DNA of 64,000 nt from Nymphaea colorata (lineage: Eukaryota; Streptophyta; Magnoliopsida; Nymphaeales; Nymphaeaceae): positions 34,404,769 through 34,468,768 of the forward strand of contig NC_045138.2 in assembly GCF_008831285.2 (NCBI RefSeq). The letters run 5' to 3'. A program made the position numbers and the translations under genes. The notes under the pieces were generated by a model. The model was not told where the DNA came from. It worked only from the letters and a program-made list of their open reading frames with translations, and ran no database searches. Shown here piece by piece: positions 23,901 through 36,437 of this stretch (position 1 is its first letter; each line of letters opens with the position of its first letter).

Positions 23901-25392
23901 TCCACTGCTTATCATACTAATTAGTTGACGAACTGCATTCTCATCTTTGCTAATAGCCAAACGGTTAGCATGATCCTGCATAATTTTGGCCAAGGCTGAA
24001 GCTAGCAATGGATGATGACAAGAGGAGAACCGGAAAATGAGTGAGAAGAAGGCACCAAGTTTGTGCCTAGATGCAGCAAAATAAGAACTGTTGTCCATCT
24101 GCAGTAATAGGACAAAAGCTAGGTTATAATTTGTAAATGCCTATGTGTTAACACAAGACTCAAGAAGCTTGACACTTTCTTTCACCTCAGTTTTCACATT
24201 CACCAGCTTTAAATCATCATCAGCTTCAATTCTGATATTTGCAAGTGTCAAGTGACGGAGTTTATGTAAGGGCAAGATCTCTGGAAGAAATTCAAGAGGA
24301 TTGCCAAACAATCTTAGAATTCGCAATTCAGACATAGCCCTGTCAATTTCCCAAAAAAAGAGATATAAAATCCAAAAGGATGAAAAAGAAATGGTAACTA
24401 TGGATGTATGCACATGAAGAGAAAAAGTTTAAGGTTCCTTTATGACCTCAGATCCAACAGAGGGCGGACTAGCTTGTTATGCTCCAGCGACAATTCTGTA
24501 AGCCCTATACACTCCTTGAGTTCTACTGCATAAACGATTTTGATGATAACCAAGACAGAGTTTTCATTCCGAAAAAAGAGTTTTAAATAAATATATAAAT
24601 GTGAGGCAAAACAAAAGATTCGGTAATTGAAGCTTTACCAGGAACTGAGATCAACATGTTATAATCAAGTCGGAGCTCTTTCAAGCTTTTCAGTTCACCA
24701 AGTTCTGATGGTAAAAGTGATAGCTTATTGTTGTCAAGATACAGCTTCTGGAGGAGTGGTAATCGGGTTAATTCCACGGGCAAAACCTGAAGATCATGAC
24801 AAGAACTTAGTTAGATATTACTCCCCTATCAGGAAATTCAATATGTATTTTTTTAATTAGTGGAAGACAAAACAGAATTAAGATTTGAGATTCCGGTCGC
24901 CTTGATGATCTATATAAATATGGTACCATAACAAACACTACAGCCTTCGAAACAAAAGAGGAATGCATGAGCATCCCTCTAGAAGGAAAAATCAACATCT
25001 TAATAACACGTGCAATGTGTTGTAAGTTGTAATAAACAAGTTGTGGAAAAACAATTGAGAATGCCGCTGGATTTTCCTTTTATTTTCTTTGAGTTAGGGA
25101 AAAAGAATCTTGTTTGAACTGTCAAGAAAACAGCTGCTAATCTTGTTTTGAACTGTCGGCAAGCGATTGATCAATGAGAAGCACTGAGATACTAGTGACG
25201 CCGCTGCCATTATGTGTATGCGGGGATATAAATGCGATCTGGTGCTAAAACTAGTAAGCAACCAACCAATGACAAGGGTTAATGCAATAGCATTTGGATC
25301 AGCGGCTGGTAGGCGGCCAGTCGCTATTTCAAGTGTCATGAGCGTCATCTGCATGTGCTGCAAACAAGAGGACTCAAATGGACAAGTTGAAT

Positions 25393-25462
<70 letters not shown>

Positions 25463-26344
25463 AATATCTTGTGATAGACTAAAACAAACACAAATATTGC
25501 CGTGGGGGTTGGAGAAATGGATTGGGTGATCAGTAGCCGGTAAGCGTTTAAGTAACTAATTAGAGTGCAGAGGCATCATCTCCTTATGCTGCAAAAGGGA
25601 GGGCATCTGTGCACAAGTTGCATTTGGGGTGTCACTGCATAATCATCAAAAGCCACATTGGACCTTGGATCTTCGTAATGAACTCTAACTTCCAAAGATC
25701 GGTAGCAAAGAGAGGATTGTAGCGTCCAAAGGAGAAGAATTTACGAGACAAAGAAAGCAAGAGAGAAGAGAAGGTCACTTAACCGACAATCCACATCCGG
25801 AGAGGTTGAGAAATGTGACGCTCCTCCAATGCTGCTCAAATCCTAAAGCATAAGCAGCCGGACCACCCTCCCCACCGGCATTCGATCGGATCAACCGGGT
25901 CAGCACCCCGACGCCGTCACTCTGCTGGCCAGACGCCATCGTCTTCAACATGGTGATCGAACACAGAGGCTCCCTCTTCTTCACAACCTTCATCTCGACG
26001 TCCACCTCCTCTTCTACTTCTTCTTCCTTCTCGACCTTCCTCCTATTGAGATTCAGGAGGACCGTGTCCTGCGGAGGAGGAAGGGCGACCATAAGCTGGG
26101 ATTGGAGCCTGAGAGCCACCTGATCTTCGTCTTCGCCCGCCGACCATTCCAATTGGATTCTGAGAGGTTGGGACGGCTCATCGTGGGCGGTATTGGTGGA
26201 AGATGAGGTAGAGTTGGAAGAAGAGATTGAGGATGCTGATGCCAATGACGGGAAGGAGGGTGGAGATCCTGATAATTCCTCTCCATAACAGAGACTCAAT
26301 TGAAAGGTCTCAGAAGGCCTCTTCCACCCCAATCCCCATGACAT
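17929..26344 (-). CDS. PLA1: Phospholipase A I: LRR, armadillo and patatin domains (pPLA-I type)
   Basis: Patatin-type acyl hydrolase releasing fatty acids from galacto- and phospholipids; the Arabidopsis orthologue is linked to basal jasmonate. Eighteen exons close in phase for 1345 residues (Arabidopsis about 1.3k): 26344-25784, 24786-24639, 24525-24447, 24339-24186, 24098-23889, 23793-23548, 23305-23143, 23060-22800, 22722-22601, 22519-22358, 21302-21101, 20976-20840, 20746-20605, 20490-20290, 19718-19229, 19140-18924, 18837-18748, 18381-17929. N-terminal [12 protein letters not shown] is diagnostic. Leucine-rich repeats span about 180-310 and armadillo-like repeats about 315-520. The patatin core has oxyanion motif DGGGMKG (546-552), nucleophile GTSTG (Ser581) and DGA (Asp776). 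A long C-terminal region ends in an acidic Ser/Glu stretch. Intron 12 has a GC donor (AAAG|GCGAGC). No stops. Confidence 0.95.
20019..20182. repeat. Two-copy tandem repeat, 81-82 bp, in PLA I intron 14
   Basis: Two adjacent copies share T-rich text followed by CACCCTATTATACCCCAAAA. Differences are few single bases. It lies in the intron between exons 14 and 15 of PLA I, in a strongly T-rich context (19840-20170) that also contains smaller inverted A/T runs. Confidence 0.85.
21737..21848. repeat. Four-copy 28-bp tandem repeat in PLA I intron 10
   Basis: Unit TCCCATGTATAGCTATGAAA plus ATTTTAAC is repeated four times without spacers. The first three copies are identical and the fourth has three changes. 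It sits in the 1.05-kb intron between exons 10 and 11. Confidence 0.95.
25397..25462. repeat. (CT)n microsatellite in PLA I intron 1
   Basis: About 66 bp of CT dinucleotides with one interruption (CTTT). On the gene strand it is a GA tract inside the first intron. Confidence 0.95.
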
Positions 26345-28324
26345 CTCTCGCTCCCCCTCTCCTCACCTCTCTCTGTCTTGCAGATGGATTTCAGGCTCTC
26401 AACGTTTAGATTTGAACTGCATATTAATGTGACATGAATTTTGAGGTAACGCGAGTTTTTAGCCCCTCCTTTGGTGGACCCTGGATTTCTGCTTTCATTC
26501 CTCTTGTTGAATTGGTGAGAATACAGCGATCCTTCCTTCGGCCTCTGTTTTTGGTATCTCAATCTAACCCCCTTCCCCTGTATCGAGTTGCCTTGCTGGA
26601 GAATCAAAACCCCACTTTGTCAATTGCGTCGTCCCTCCGTCTAATGACCCCACGTAACTTCCAAACCGAGCGCGCATACGTCTCTCTTTCTCTCTCTCTC
26701 TGCGAAATCGTCGATCTTCCGATTCAATACTTGGACTTAACCCTTCAACTACAAGCGGTCAAGCCTCCCTCTTAGTTGCCAATCCAATTGTTAATAATAT
26801 TAACAATAAATTGGTTTTTGAAAATCTAGATATCGGTCCTTAGCTGGTCTGACTTTTTTTTAACCATGATCAAGTATGTCCATTCTTTCTGCTTCTTATT
26901 TCTTATCGATATTGTCTTTACCTTTCTTTCAATGTGAGAGATCAATCCTATTCTCAAGAGATTTTAGTAAACCTCAATTTTAGCAAACAAATGGGGAAAT
27001 AATATGTATGCAAGCAAGCAGAAAAAATGCTGTGTATGACGTGTCACGTGAGAAAATATTGTTATATGGAAAAAAAAAATAAAATGTATGTCTATATTCA
27101 TTTTCTTACTTTTTATTGCCACGAAGGACAGGATTAATATGTTTTACTGGGAAAGTTTCGACACCGTCGCCTAGGGAAGATGCGTTGTCAATTTTGGATG
27201 AACATCAAGCATGAATGTGTGTTTGATCTTTGCGCTTGGGCAACGACGCGGATAGGGAAGTAAAACCGAAGCGCGTCCGTTGCTCGTTGAATTCCATCTC
27301 CAATTAATATCCCCGCCGGAAACGGTGATAACGGGCGAATTCGCCAACGCGTCTCCATGCAATTCAATTCAATCTCCAATTAAAATGGTCCGCTCGCAGG
27401 GTTCTGAATTAAACCTTTCAACAAGCGAACACCCTACCCGGTTTTCCTTTGTCCTGCGGGTCCTTAAGGACTTTTCATGTTGGTGCTGCTTCGGCAATGC
27501 AAAGGCAGCAGAGAGCAGGTGACGCGTGACAACTAATTGTCAAATGTTGGGACGCTCGTGACTTGAGGCACGAAAACTTGATGCAATTAGACAGCCATGG
27601 TTGCATAGTCAGGGTCTCGGAAGGGGGACCGATGTTGATCAGTATCCCGAGACCCCCTTGCAATGTTCCTCAATGCAAAACCACGAATAATCATCATACT
27701 GAGAAAATTCAGTAATTCGAACAACTAACTTCGCCAGTTCAAATTAATCATGCAACGAGTGAAATGTCATTGCTTGAACCTCGGCTTCAATTCTTCAGTA
27801 TCCATTGCCGCGATCATTAAACTGAGGGTCGTGAAGGAAAAAAATTGTTCAGTAGATGATGTATTCAGAGTATCACATGGTACACATAAATCACCTACCT
27901 GTGACTTCGAAACTGGAGGTAAAACATCGAAAAAACAAAGAAACGACTTCTCAGCTCTAAGACAATTATGTGTTAACCATAAGAACCGATGGTCAAGAAA
28001 TATTTGTTCTAAATTAATACATTCACAAATATAAGCACAAACAATAGTTTATGCAGCCAATGATGTTCAGGTGGGGACCACCATAAATTACCAAAAATCC
28101 ACACAAGTTCATGTCTACAAGATTCAAGCCTTCAAGGTTCTCAATCTTTATAAATGAAACAAATTTAGAAAACAACTTCAATATGCACTGTGAAAATTTG
28201 AAGGATCTAAAGAATCATCAGCTGTCCCATGTTTATAGGAAACTTAGGTTCAGCTTGAGAATGAAATTGCATGGAAGAAATGTCCTGTGACTTACAACCT
28301 TGAGCCCTTAATTGCAATTAATCA
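26345..28324. other. Intergenic: PLA I promoter side and MAPDA 3' side
   Basis: No coding sequence is recognised. A CT-rich leader-like segment follows the PLA I start (26345-26380 and 26680-26710). A 9-bp stem GGGTCTCGG/CCGAGACCC pairs 27612-27620 with 27647-27655. The stretch 28036-28324 probably holds the MAPDA 3' UTR. Confidence 0.4.
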
Positions 28325-29916
28325 TCATTTCCTCCACAGGAGTCCAGTTTGAGCTGAATCAAATACCTCGTTTAAGAAAGCCTTCACACCATCCTGTGCA
28401 AAAATATGTCTGATAGCACCTCTTGATAGTTCAAACATTTGAGCTTTACTAAGGCCTGCATATAAATAGCACCTCTGCTTACATACAGTTAGCAACACTC
28501 TGAAATTATGATTCATCACCAGAGGTATGACTTCATTGCTTTCCTGTGTTGGCGCAACAGGAAAGGTTCAATGATTTCAGACTCAATTCTTCTAGTTTGA
28601 GTGAATTGAAAGCTGTGTGACTGGAAAACTAGAGTCCATTCACTAGCATGCAAATTCTAAATGGAAAATCCATAAGATGTGCAAAAATAGTTAATACAAC
28701 AGGGTCGTTTCAACATGCCACCCCATCATTAACATCATGAAACTATTAAAAGATCACAACAAACAAAACGAAACTTCTTTGCACTTTCTTTTCCTTCTGC
28801 TTGTTCTACCCCACCACCAGGCAAAGCCTATACCAGTAGAGTGCGGTTATAGAACACTCAAATGGGTCATTTCCTGCGAGACTAAAATTTGTAAAATCCT
28901 CCTCTTCCTCCTTACCTTTTTCTCCTTTAGAATTCCCTCTGATGAAATATCAGTACTAATACTAGTCCAAAATTGGACAATGATGGAAAATAGTCAAAAT
29001 TGGAGAGCTAAGAGCCAACTGCAGTTCAAGTCCATCTGGAAGCCAGCCTTCAGGACCATGAACTATGTTATCTGTGTTGTGTGTGTGCATACGTGAGTGA
29101 TGAGATCAAGTCCGCAGGCTTGCTGAACATCAACTGCTGTGAGTCAGATTGAGTCATTCTTGCCATTGAAATGACATTAGCAGATTATAAACATTACTTT
29201 CAATGCAACAAATAATAGCACTAAACCTAAACAGGGATAACAAAACTGCCAGCAATTTCAACATAAAAGGACAGCTTGATGCTTGAAAAGAACTAATGAA
29301 ATACTCATAAATGTGAACGCCTGGCAAGAAGAAATCTCACTACTAAGTCTATATGTTTCTAGAAGAGTAGCATCATCCAACACTACGTACCGAAAGTTGA
29401 AGCAGCAAGGTAGTACTCATGAGAGAGACTAGTAGAGAAAATGCCCACATCATCAGTGCAAAGAATCAAAGGATGGTTGACTCGATATAAATCATCTGTG
29501 CCACATATGAGGTATATAACATAAATAAATGACATGGTTGTTTTTTTCCTTTTTCTTTTTTGGAGAAAAAAGTCAATAATGTGTAAGGAATTGTTAGTTG
29601 GATTCCTGAAAGCATTATTCAGATACTCAAAAATACAGAGAAAGGAAAATTTTCACTTTTGACAATCCTGACCCCTTATTATTGACTAAGAAAGGTAAAG
29701 ATTTTGACAGATAATAAAAAAAAAATTAGAAACATTTTATCATAGATCATACAAAAGAAAGTCTTTTCAAAGGTTCATCTCCACATAGAAGCTGCTTTGA
29801 AAGAGAAGGGTAGACTAACCAAAGTGATGGTCATGTAGAGAAGAAATGGAATTGGTCCGAACATTAGATGTCAAGCAGATTTCAACCTGCACCAAGCAGA
29901 TATTCAGGTCCATATG

Positions 29917-30002
<86 letters not shown>

Positions 30003-33000
30003 AACACAAGGAGTCAATGAAGCACTGATTGAGCATGTTTTTTGAAGGAAAGGTGCTAAGACATAACTGGAATATTTAGTGACTTCAACATTTTCCATTC
30101 TTCATCTTCCAAGCAACAGGCATGACCTATTCTTTCCGGGCAAAACTCCAACATGGCTTTTATTTCCTTTGGATTGCGCACCTATATATACTATTCCATA
30201 GTATACATGTTAGAAGTGGGTACCTACGATGAAAATCTTAAAAAATTCCAAAAGAACGTAAACCTCTCCACAATGGAGTGTGATAGGAAGGCCTTGTTCC
30301 CTAGCACAACTTAAAGCTGGCAAGAAGGTTATCCTGCAAGAAAAATAAACAGAAGCATCAACTACAAACACAAGCACGTGAACACACACAAAAAAACACA
30401 TGAAAGACAAGATAAGCCAGTACCAGTCTCCTGTGATGGGATTGCCCGAAAGATCAAGACCAACCACACCCTGATTTCTCATTTTCAGTGCCAGCTGGAC
30501 CTATTGATAGTGAAAACAGACAGGTGTCACAGGAGAAAAGAATATCAAAAAATATTTTTTTTCTAAGTTTAGTAACTTCTGTATACTGAGACAGACAAGA
30601 AAAGAAATGAAGTAGAATGAAAAATGGACAGCCCTCTGATAGTGCAGTTAAGCTTAGATGATTTAAGATAAATTATGTGAAAATATTAAGTCCTCTCCCT
30701 GTGGCCAGTGTTAACCTGATAAGAAGATCAAATAAACTTTGACCAACTGAAGCGTAAGATGAGAGTTATTTTATTGCTAAAGGCCAAGATTTTAACACAC
30801 CGTTTCCATGGCCGAAGCAGTGGTCTCACGACGGTCAATGCTAAGAAGAAGGCAAACAAATATTCTCCCTTGCTTTTTCTTTGTAGATGCATCATTTACA
30901 GAGGTTGACGGTTCAGGCTCCAGTGTACTTGCACATGGACTGAGTACAACTTCTACTGTCTCAACAGCCCTTAAGCCCTTCATTACTGCTTCCACATAAG
31001 AGCTTTTTGTCATCCCTATCGTTTCATTTGTCTGAGGAAATTGAAGATAGATGTATCCTTAAATACTTGCTTCAGTCCATAATTGGACAAAGGCATATAA
31101 CTTTATGATGATAATCACCTTAGGAGTTGTTCGCAGTTCCAAGTAGACAACATTCTCAGCTGCAAAATCTTCCACAACCTGCTTCGGAAGTCACAGCGAT
31201 ATGATTGCCACAACTTGAATACAATAAGACAAAATTACAAAACGGTGCCTAACGTTTAGGCAAATGACAAATCACTGCTTAACCTTTAAACATTAACAAA
31301 TAGATGTTCAACTTTTGAGAGAAATTATCAAAGGCCCCTCACTAACAGAAAACATAAATTTTTGCACACAAAATGACAAAAAATACTCTCATAAAGAACC
31401 ACACCTTTCCTGGACGACAAAAGATACTTTTTCTTTGGGAGGGATTTTTTTTGACATATATCAAAACTAATGTCTTACGTTAGTAAGCAGCTTTTTGAAA
31501 AATTTTCTCCAAAAAAATTGAGCACCTATTTGTTAACTTTGAAAGCTGAGCAGCGATTTGTTATTTACTAAAATGTTTGGTGCCTTTTTATAACTTCTCC
31601 ATACAGTAATTTGCAATTTCTACATCGGATGCAGTGGCATATGTACCTCCTTGGTGATTCTTGATACAGTAGCATGATCAGTTGTAATGATGTGAATTAA
31701 ATCAAACAATTTGAAGCACTCTGCAAGAGAGCGGTCACCTGTAAGAAGAGAAAGGTGAAATTACCACACAAAACTATCGCCATAATTCTTACACAGACAA
31801 CCAAGAACAATATGCTATTTGTTTAGGTGATTTTCACCTAGGTTGGTGATAAAGTAGTTCAATCAACTTACTGTTTAACTGGCCCCTCTTCAGGTTGTAG
31901 CACATACATGCTCCCCAGTTCTTTCAAAGACTAGGAGATGAGGACAAAATTTATATTTTTATTTGTTTTATTGTCAATCACTTTTAATTTTCAGTATATA
32001 AGATATTTATTACTTAAAATACTATCAGAAAACTTAAAGTTAGATTGATAAGGCATGCTGTGTGCCCCTCGTCTAGAAATATGGCCCTAAATTACATGTT
32101 TGACATAGAAAAAGGTTCATCTAGTTTCTCAACAGACAAAAGGGTACAACGAAAGAAGAAGAAAAAATTTACATATGGTGCTGTTTAGTTATTGTTAATA
32201 TGTCTGTAGTTAAGATTATAAAGGTCAAGAGCAGGACAGAACATAGTTAAGATTATAAAGGTCAAGAGCAGGACAGAACATACTTTTCTTGATTACATGC
32301 TCTACATCGGAGAAAACTAAAACACCTTTGTTCCCCAAGTCTTTTGCAAGCTCCCTGAAAGAGAAGACTACAGTCAGTCATAATCAATATTTGTGTAACA
32401 TAGTTATAAATCCAGATGATACATTAAGGAAATCTATCACAGCACAATAACAGCATGTATTTCCTTGGAAAGAAAATGAGGGGGAAAAAAAGGACAAAAA
32501 GTTCCACCCTGAACATGGTAGCTTTGAGCCTTTGACTATCATGTGGTCCATAGGTTCCCAATAGAAACAGAAGAATAATATTGCCAAGGATATAATGAAT
32601 GACAGTTTAAGAAGCTCTCATGCATTAAGTTATCAATGTCAGTAACTACGTAAAGGCAAGAAGTTCTTTCTAACAAATTCACATGAATAATGTCCTTCAG
32701 GCTTCAGGAAAGGACATGCAACGACAACCACAACTAGACACACTACCATCATGCCTACATGGGAATATGGGATACACGACAATGAATGAAAATGCTGATA
32801 TTTAATCTCAACCAAGTAAAGGCAAATATTTTTTCCTGATATATTTCTTGATCATGAGATAATGCAGTCAGTGCTCATCAAGAAACATAAAACATAATGC
32901 ATTACTTATAATGCCTAATCATAGTCCTTAGATTTCCATTTATGCCTGATTAGTTCGAGAGATATGTTCAGAAAAGAGCCGACGGGTAATACCAAAACGG

Positions 33001-34342
33001 TCTATTTTTTTCACTGTTGTGCATGTATCTCCCAAACACCTGTTTTAGCTAGTATCTGATAAAAAATATTACTTATTAGTATGACGCTCTTGCAAACTTT
33101 GGAGCAAGTTTCAAGCTACACAGACCTTTACCAGACTACCAAACTGTGCCCTTAAGTTGAATGATGGACGAACATATTTTCCAGACAAAGGAACGTATTC
33201 TTTCTCGACAATTAATATGGGAAGAAATCATTGTGTTCTTTAACTCCAATAATCCAGTTTACCATGTTTCCAACTTTAAGACGTTCATCCGAAACAATAT
33301 GACAATTCTGTCATCTCAAAGTAAAGCACTTCTACTCGAATGATTTATGCCGCTCAATGTGCAGCATAATCTCCTCAGTGACAATGCGAAAGCGGGATAT
33401 GAACAAACTGCACAGTAGCATCAAAAAGCGCTAATTCCATCTTACGTAGAGCTCATGTTAGTCTGCATAAAGAGGAAAGTAGGAGAAGCATACAATTAGG
33501 ACGTGGAAGCAGTGAGAGGATAACAGGACTGGAGGAAAAACAGGGAAACTTGAGGCGCGAAGGCCGATGTCACGTGTAGAAAAGGCAGATTAGACTGTAA
33601 TGGTGGTCTCCGTGATGGTATCTGCATGGTCCGCTGATCCCCACACAGGAGTTGCAGAACACGAAGTATCTTCTATGAAACGACTACTACAGTGCATCAA
33701 GGTTGGAGGGCAGAAAGAGAGAGAGAGCATGGAAAGTCATAGGAAAACAACGAGAGATCGCCGGCGCGATCAAAAAACAGGGGGATGGGGGAGAGAGAGA
33801 GTATTCAATTCAAACGTTCCAAAAGCCAAGCAGAGGTTGGGCGGCCAAGTACAAAGCCGGTATCTAACACCAACAAAAAACCATCATCGATTCATCGTTA
33901 CGTCTAAACCCAGACACACTCGACAAACCACCATTGTCCACCCTGATATGATACCTAGACTGGTAACTAAATTGAAGAACTGTCCGAAACATTAAACATG
34001 ATATTTAGACCAGGTCACCAAGATTATAGACATCCGAGATTGCCTCTCTAAAGATAGTCATAGAGAGAGAGAGAGAATGGGAATGCACAGGAAAACAACA
34101 AGAGATCGCCAGCTAGAAAACCGAGCATCGATTAAAAAACAGGAGGGGTTGAGAGAGAGAGAGAGGACACGCTGGAAACTCATAGGAAACAACGAGAGCT
34201 CGCCGGCAAGAAAAAGAGCATCGGTTAAAAAACAGGAGAAATTGAGAGAGTTAAAAGCCATTTACAGCAAGGTGGCATCTCGGACGGACCCGTTAAGGTG
34301 AGCGTGGAGCTCAATCTTCGGTAGCGCCAGGCACCATTCCAT
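28325..34342 (-). CDS. MAPDA: N6-methyl-AMP deaminase, adenosine deaminase-like (MAPDA/ADAL)
   Basis: Cytosolic zinc hydrolase converting N6-methyl-AMP to IMP, so methylated adenines from RNA turnover are not reused. Eleven exons close in phase for 364 residues (Arabidopsis about 355): 34342-34266, 32354-32284, 31738-31647, 31178-31119, 31031-30801, 30500-30424, 30333-30264, 30181-30068, 29886-29820, 29495-29391, 28455-28325. The start MEWCLALPKIELHAHLNGS matches the family; an in-frame ATG 30 bp upstream is possible. Zinc ligands His13 and His15 lie in HAHLNG. The catalytic Glu226 ends HCGE, His246 is in RIGHACC, and Asp301/Asp302 are in LCTDD. SIDRRET is also conserved. All splice sites are GT-AG. 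Introns 1, 3 and 8 carry a minisatellite, a MITE and an (AT)n tract. No defect was seen. Confidence 0.94.
29920..29999. repeat. (AT)n microsatellite, 80 bp, in MAPDA intron 8
   Basis: An uninterrupted AT/TA run of about 40 units inside the 181-bp intron 8, only 34 bp from the 5' end of exon 9 on the gene strand. Open frames across it are artefacts of the dinucleotide. Confidence 0.97.
31244..31584. mobile_element. Fold-back MITE with long inverted repeats in MAPDA intron 3
   Basis: The left arm (from GGTGCCTAACGTTTAGG) and the reverse complement of the right arm (from GGCACCAAACATTTTAGT) align for about 100 bp. They share blocks such as GACAAATCACTGCTTAAC and ATTAACAAATAG with scattered differences. 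The element fills about 341 of the 468 bp of the intron between exons 3 and 4. Long arms with a short loop suggest a Mutator-like or fold-back MITE. I did not find a clear target duplication, so the superfamily is open. Confidence 0.7.
32207..32280. repeat. 37-bp tandem duplication next to the MAPDA exon 2 donor
   Basis: Two identical 37-bp copies (beginning TAGTTAAGATTATAAAGGTC) end 3 bp before the exon 2 splice junction at 32283/32284. Identity indicates a recent event. Confidence 0.95.
33715..34245. repeat. Degenerate GA/CGCCGGC minisatellite in MAPDA intron 1
   Basis: Three copies of a roughly 90-bp unit are seen at about 33715-33790, 34064-34150 and 34151-34243. Each has a GAGAGAGAG tract, CATAGGAAAACAACGAGAG, TCGCC(G/A)GC, a Lys-rich-looking A block and AAAAAACAGG. 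The last copy ends about 20 bp from exon 1. Confidence 0.75.
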
Positions 34343-36437
34343 ATCAACAAACCCGCTTTCTTCTTCCCCCATCTCTCTTTGCCCTCCCCCCACAAACAAA
34401 ACACTACACATGTTCAGTGCAGGCATCAAATTTGAAGCACCCTCGCGGATATCTTTCAATTGGCCACTCTCTCCCAATTACTGCTTTGTCTCGCTGCTAA
34501 GATCCTGTCTGTAACCCTGCTATACTGTCTGGTAGTTTAATATACGATGAATATCTAAGGACCACTCAGAGTAGGGTTGCAGTGGATGTGAAATTGGGTC
34601 CGTATATTAGAAACTGATAAGACACTCAGACCAGAGACAGGCCACTAACTGAGGGGGGTGGAATTTCAGTTGCTCCTATATCCTTAAATCAAACGCTGAA
34701 ACTAAAACTGTAGAGGCCGTTTGGTTGCCCCTGATTTAAGATTCTTAGGATTTAAATTCATGAATTTAAGTTCAAACCCTTCCCCTCTGATTTCAAATCA
34801 ATATTTTTCTCAATGTAAAAAGGTAAAGTAAGGATTGTACCATCTTTAGGTTGATGAAGTACTGATCTTACCATGAATGTTCTGTCATGTAGCAAAAACA
34901 TGCCACATCAGATCCATACATCTAAACTAATCAATCCGGCCCTGGGTTCACTTGTTTTTTCCGAAACCTTCCGCCCAACATACAGATGAAAAAAAAAAAT
35001 AACCCGAAAACTTTTTCAGCCTTTGCGCCCCACCTAGTGCAAGTGATTGACAAGAATATTCAAGTTAATGCCAGCAAAGAGAACTTAGTCACAGGTTACA
35101 ATTTTTCTGAATACTATAATACTAGTATTATGATCATGGAGAAGCCAAGGACCGTGAGTATTGGGAACATTGCCGCTTCAAGATAGGGTTTAAAAGGGAA
35201 GTCAATTTGAGTACCATTAAATTGAAGCTTCGAGCCCTACCTTGGATTCAAACTAATTGGATTTGGAGGCAGTTGTTAAACCAGCATATGAGAATCAAAC
35301 TAATAATTGCATTCAGTTTTGTTTACCACACTTGACCATACTATTTTGGATTCAGATCAATTATGAAGCAAACTTGAAGCATTGGCATCCTAACTGAGAG
35401 AGCGACTTAGTCTGACGGAGAATAAAATGAACTGACACTTTCTCTTTTATTCTCGAAATCTAAGATATATACCTTGGCAATTGAAGGAAATGGAGACCCT
35501 TTTTTGACGCTAGAATAGTCATCAAGATCCAGCAGACTTTGGACAACCTTTACTGCTTGTATCGGTCATAAAGTGTTCTATTTGCCCTGGGGCGAGGAGG
35601 AATAGCACACAACAAGAGGGAACTAATCCACCACCCAACAAGTAGTACCATGAGACTGAAATGTATCAAGACTCATGATTGTGTTGTTCCTCGTGGCTAT
35701 AAAAAGAAAAGAAGAGAGCTGATCTCCAAAACCGTTACTTGATAAAGTGCAACAGCACGAGTGGTTTCTTAGTGAACTCGAATAACGCGCTTTGAATATG
35801 ATACACATGCTCGACAATCCCCAGAAAATGCACTTCAAGATCTACCCATAACCGGTGGGCAGCAGACACATATATCGATCCGCTGAAATTCGTGCAAGGA
35901 TGATCTCACTGAAAAGGTTCCAGGCAAGGCCTGCCTAGGCCACACCAAAACACTAGCACCTTCTCGCAGCATTTCCACAAAGACATAAATTTATTATAGT
36001 TTGCTACCATCCTTGCAAGTGTTATCTGTTCATTTTAAGAAATAGATGGATACTTTGGATCATCCAGTTTTAGGATCATACCGAGCCCAAGATTTTAGTG
36101 ATAAAACACCTGCAAGAGAAACTATTAATAGGATAAAAGCATCCAGTACACGATATAGCATCCACGAAATCCTGGCACAAAATTGCTAGAACCAAATCCT
36201 CTAAAATGAGTAATCATGTCAATAATACACGAGAATGGAACCCGAGACCTCTTTAAACAAGGATAACCAACCATAATAATGCACAACAAGAGAAAATAAA
36301 AAAATGAATCTTCTGATAGATTTCCACAAAATAATGTCTCACATAGGTAAGCATATGCACATCCTCAAACTGTTTCTTGATACAAACAACGACTTTCACA
36401 AAACAAAACTATCGAAAAAGGAAGAAACTCATAGCTT
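34343..36437. other. Intergenic: MAPDA promoter side and RPL6 3' side
   Basis: No gene is recognised. A GGCCGTTTGGTTGCC word at about 34711 followed by AT-rich text looks like a Tourist-type MITE end, but no partner end was found nearby. The sequence just left of 36437 is the probable RPL6 3' UTR. Confidence 0.35.

Noticed and set aside
29815..30098. Open frames with long Tyr-Ile repeats
   Set aside because: Produced by the (AT)n microsatellite in MAPDA intron 8.
34700..34900. Tourist-type MITE starting GGCCGTTTGGTTGCC
   Set aside because: No inverted partner end or target duplication found within several hundred bases.
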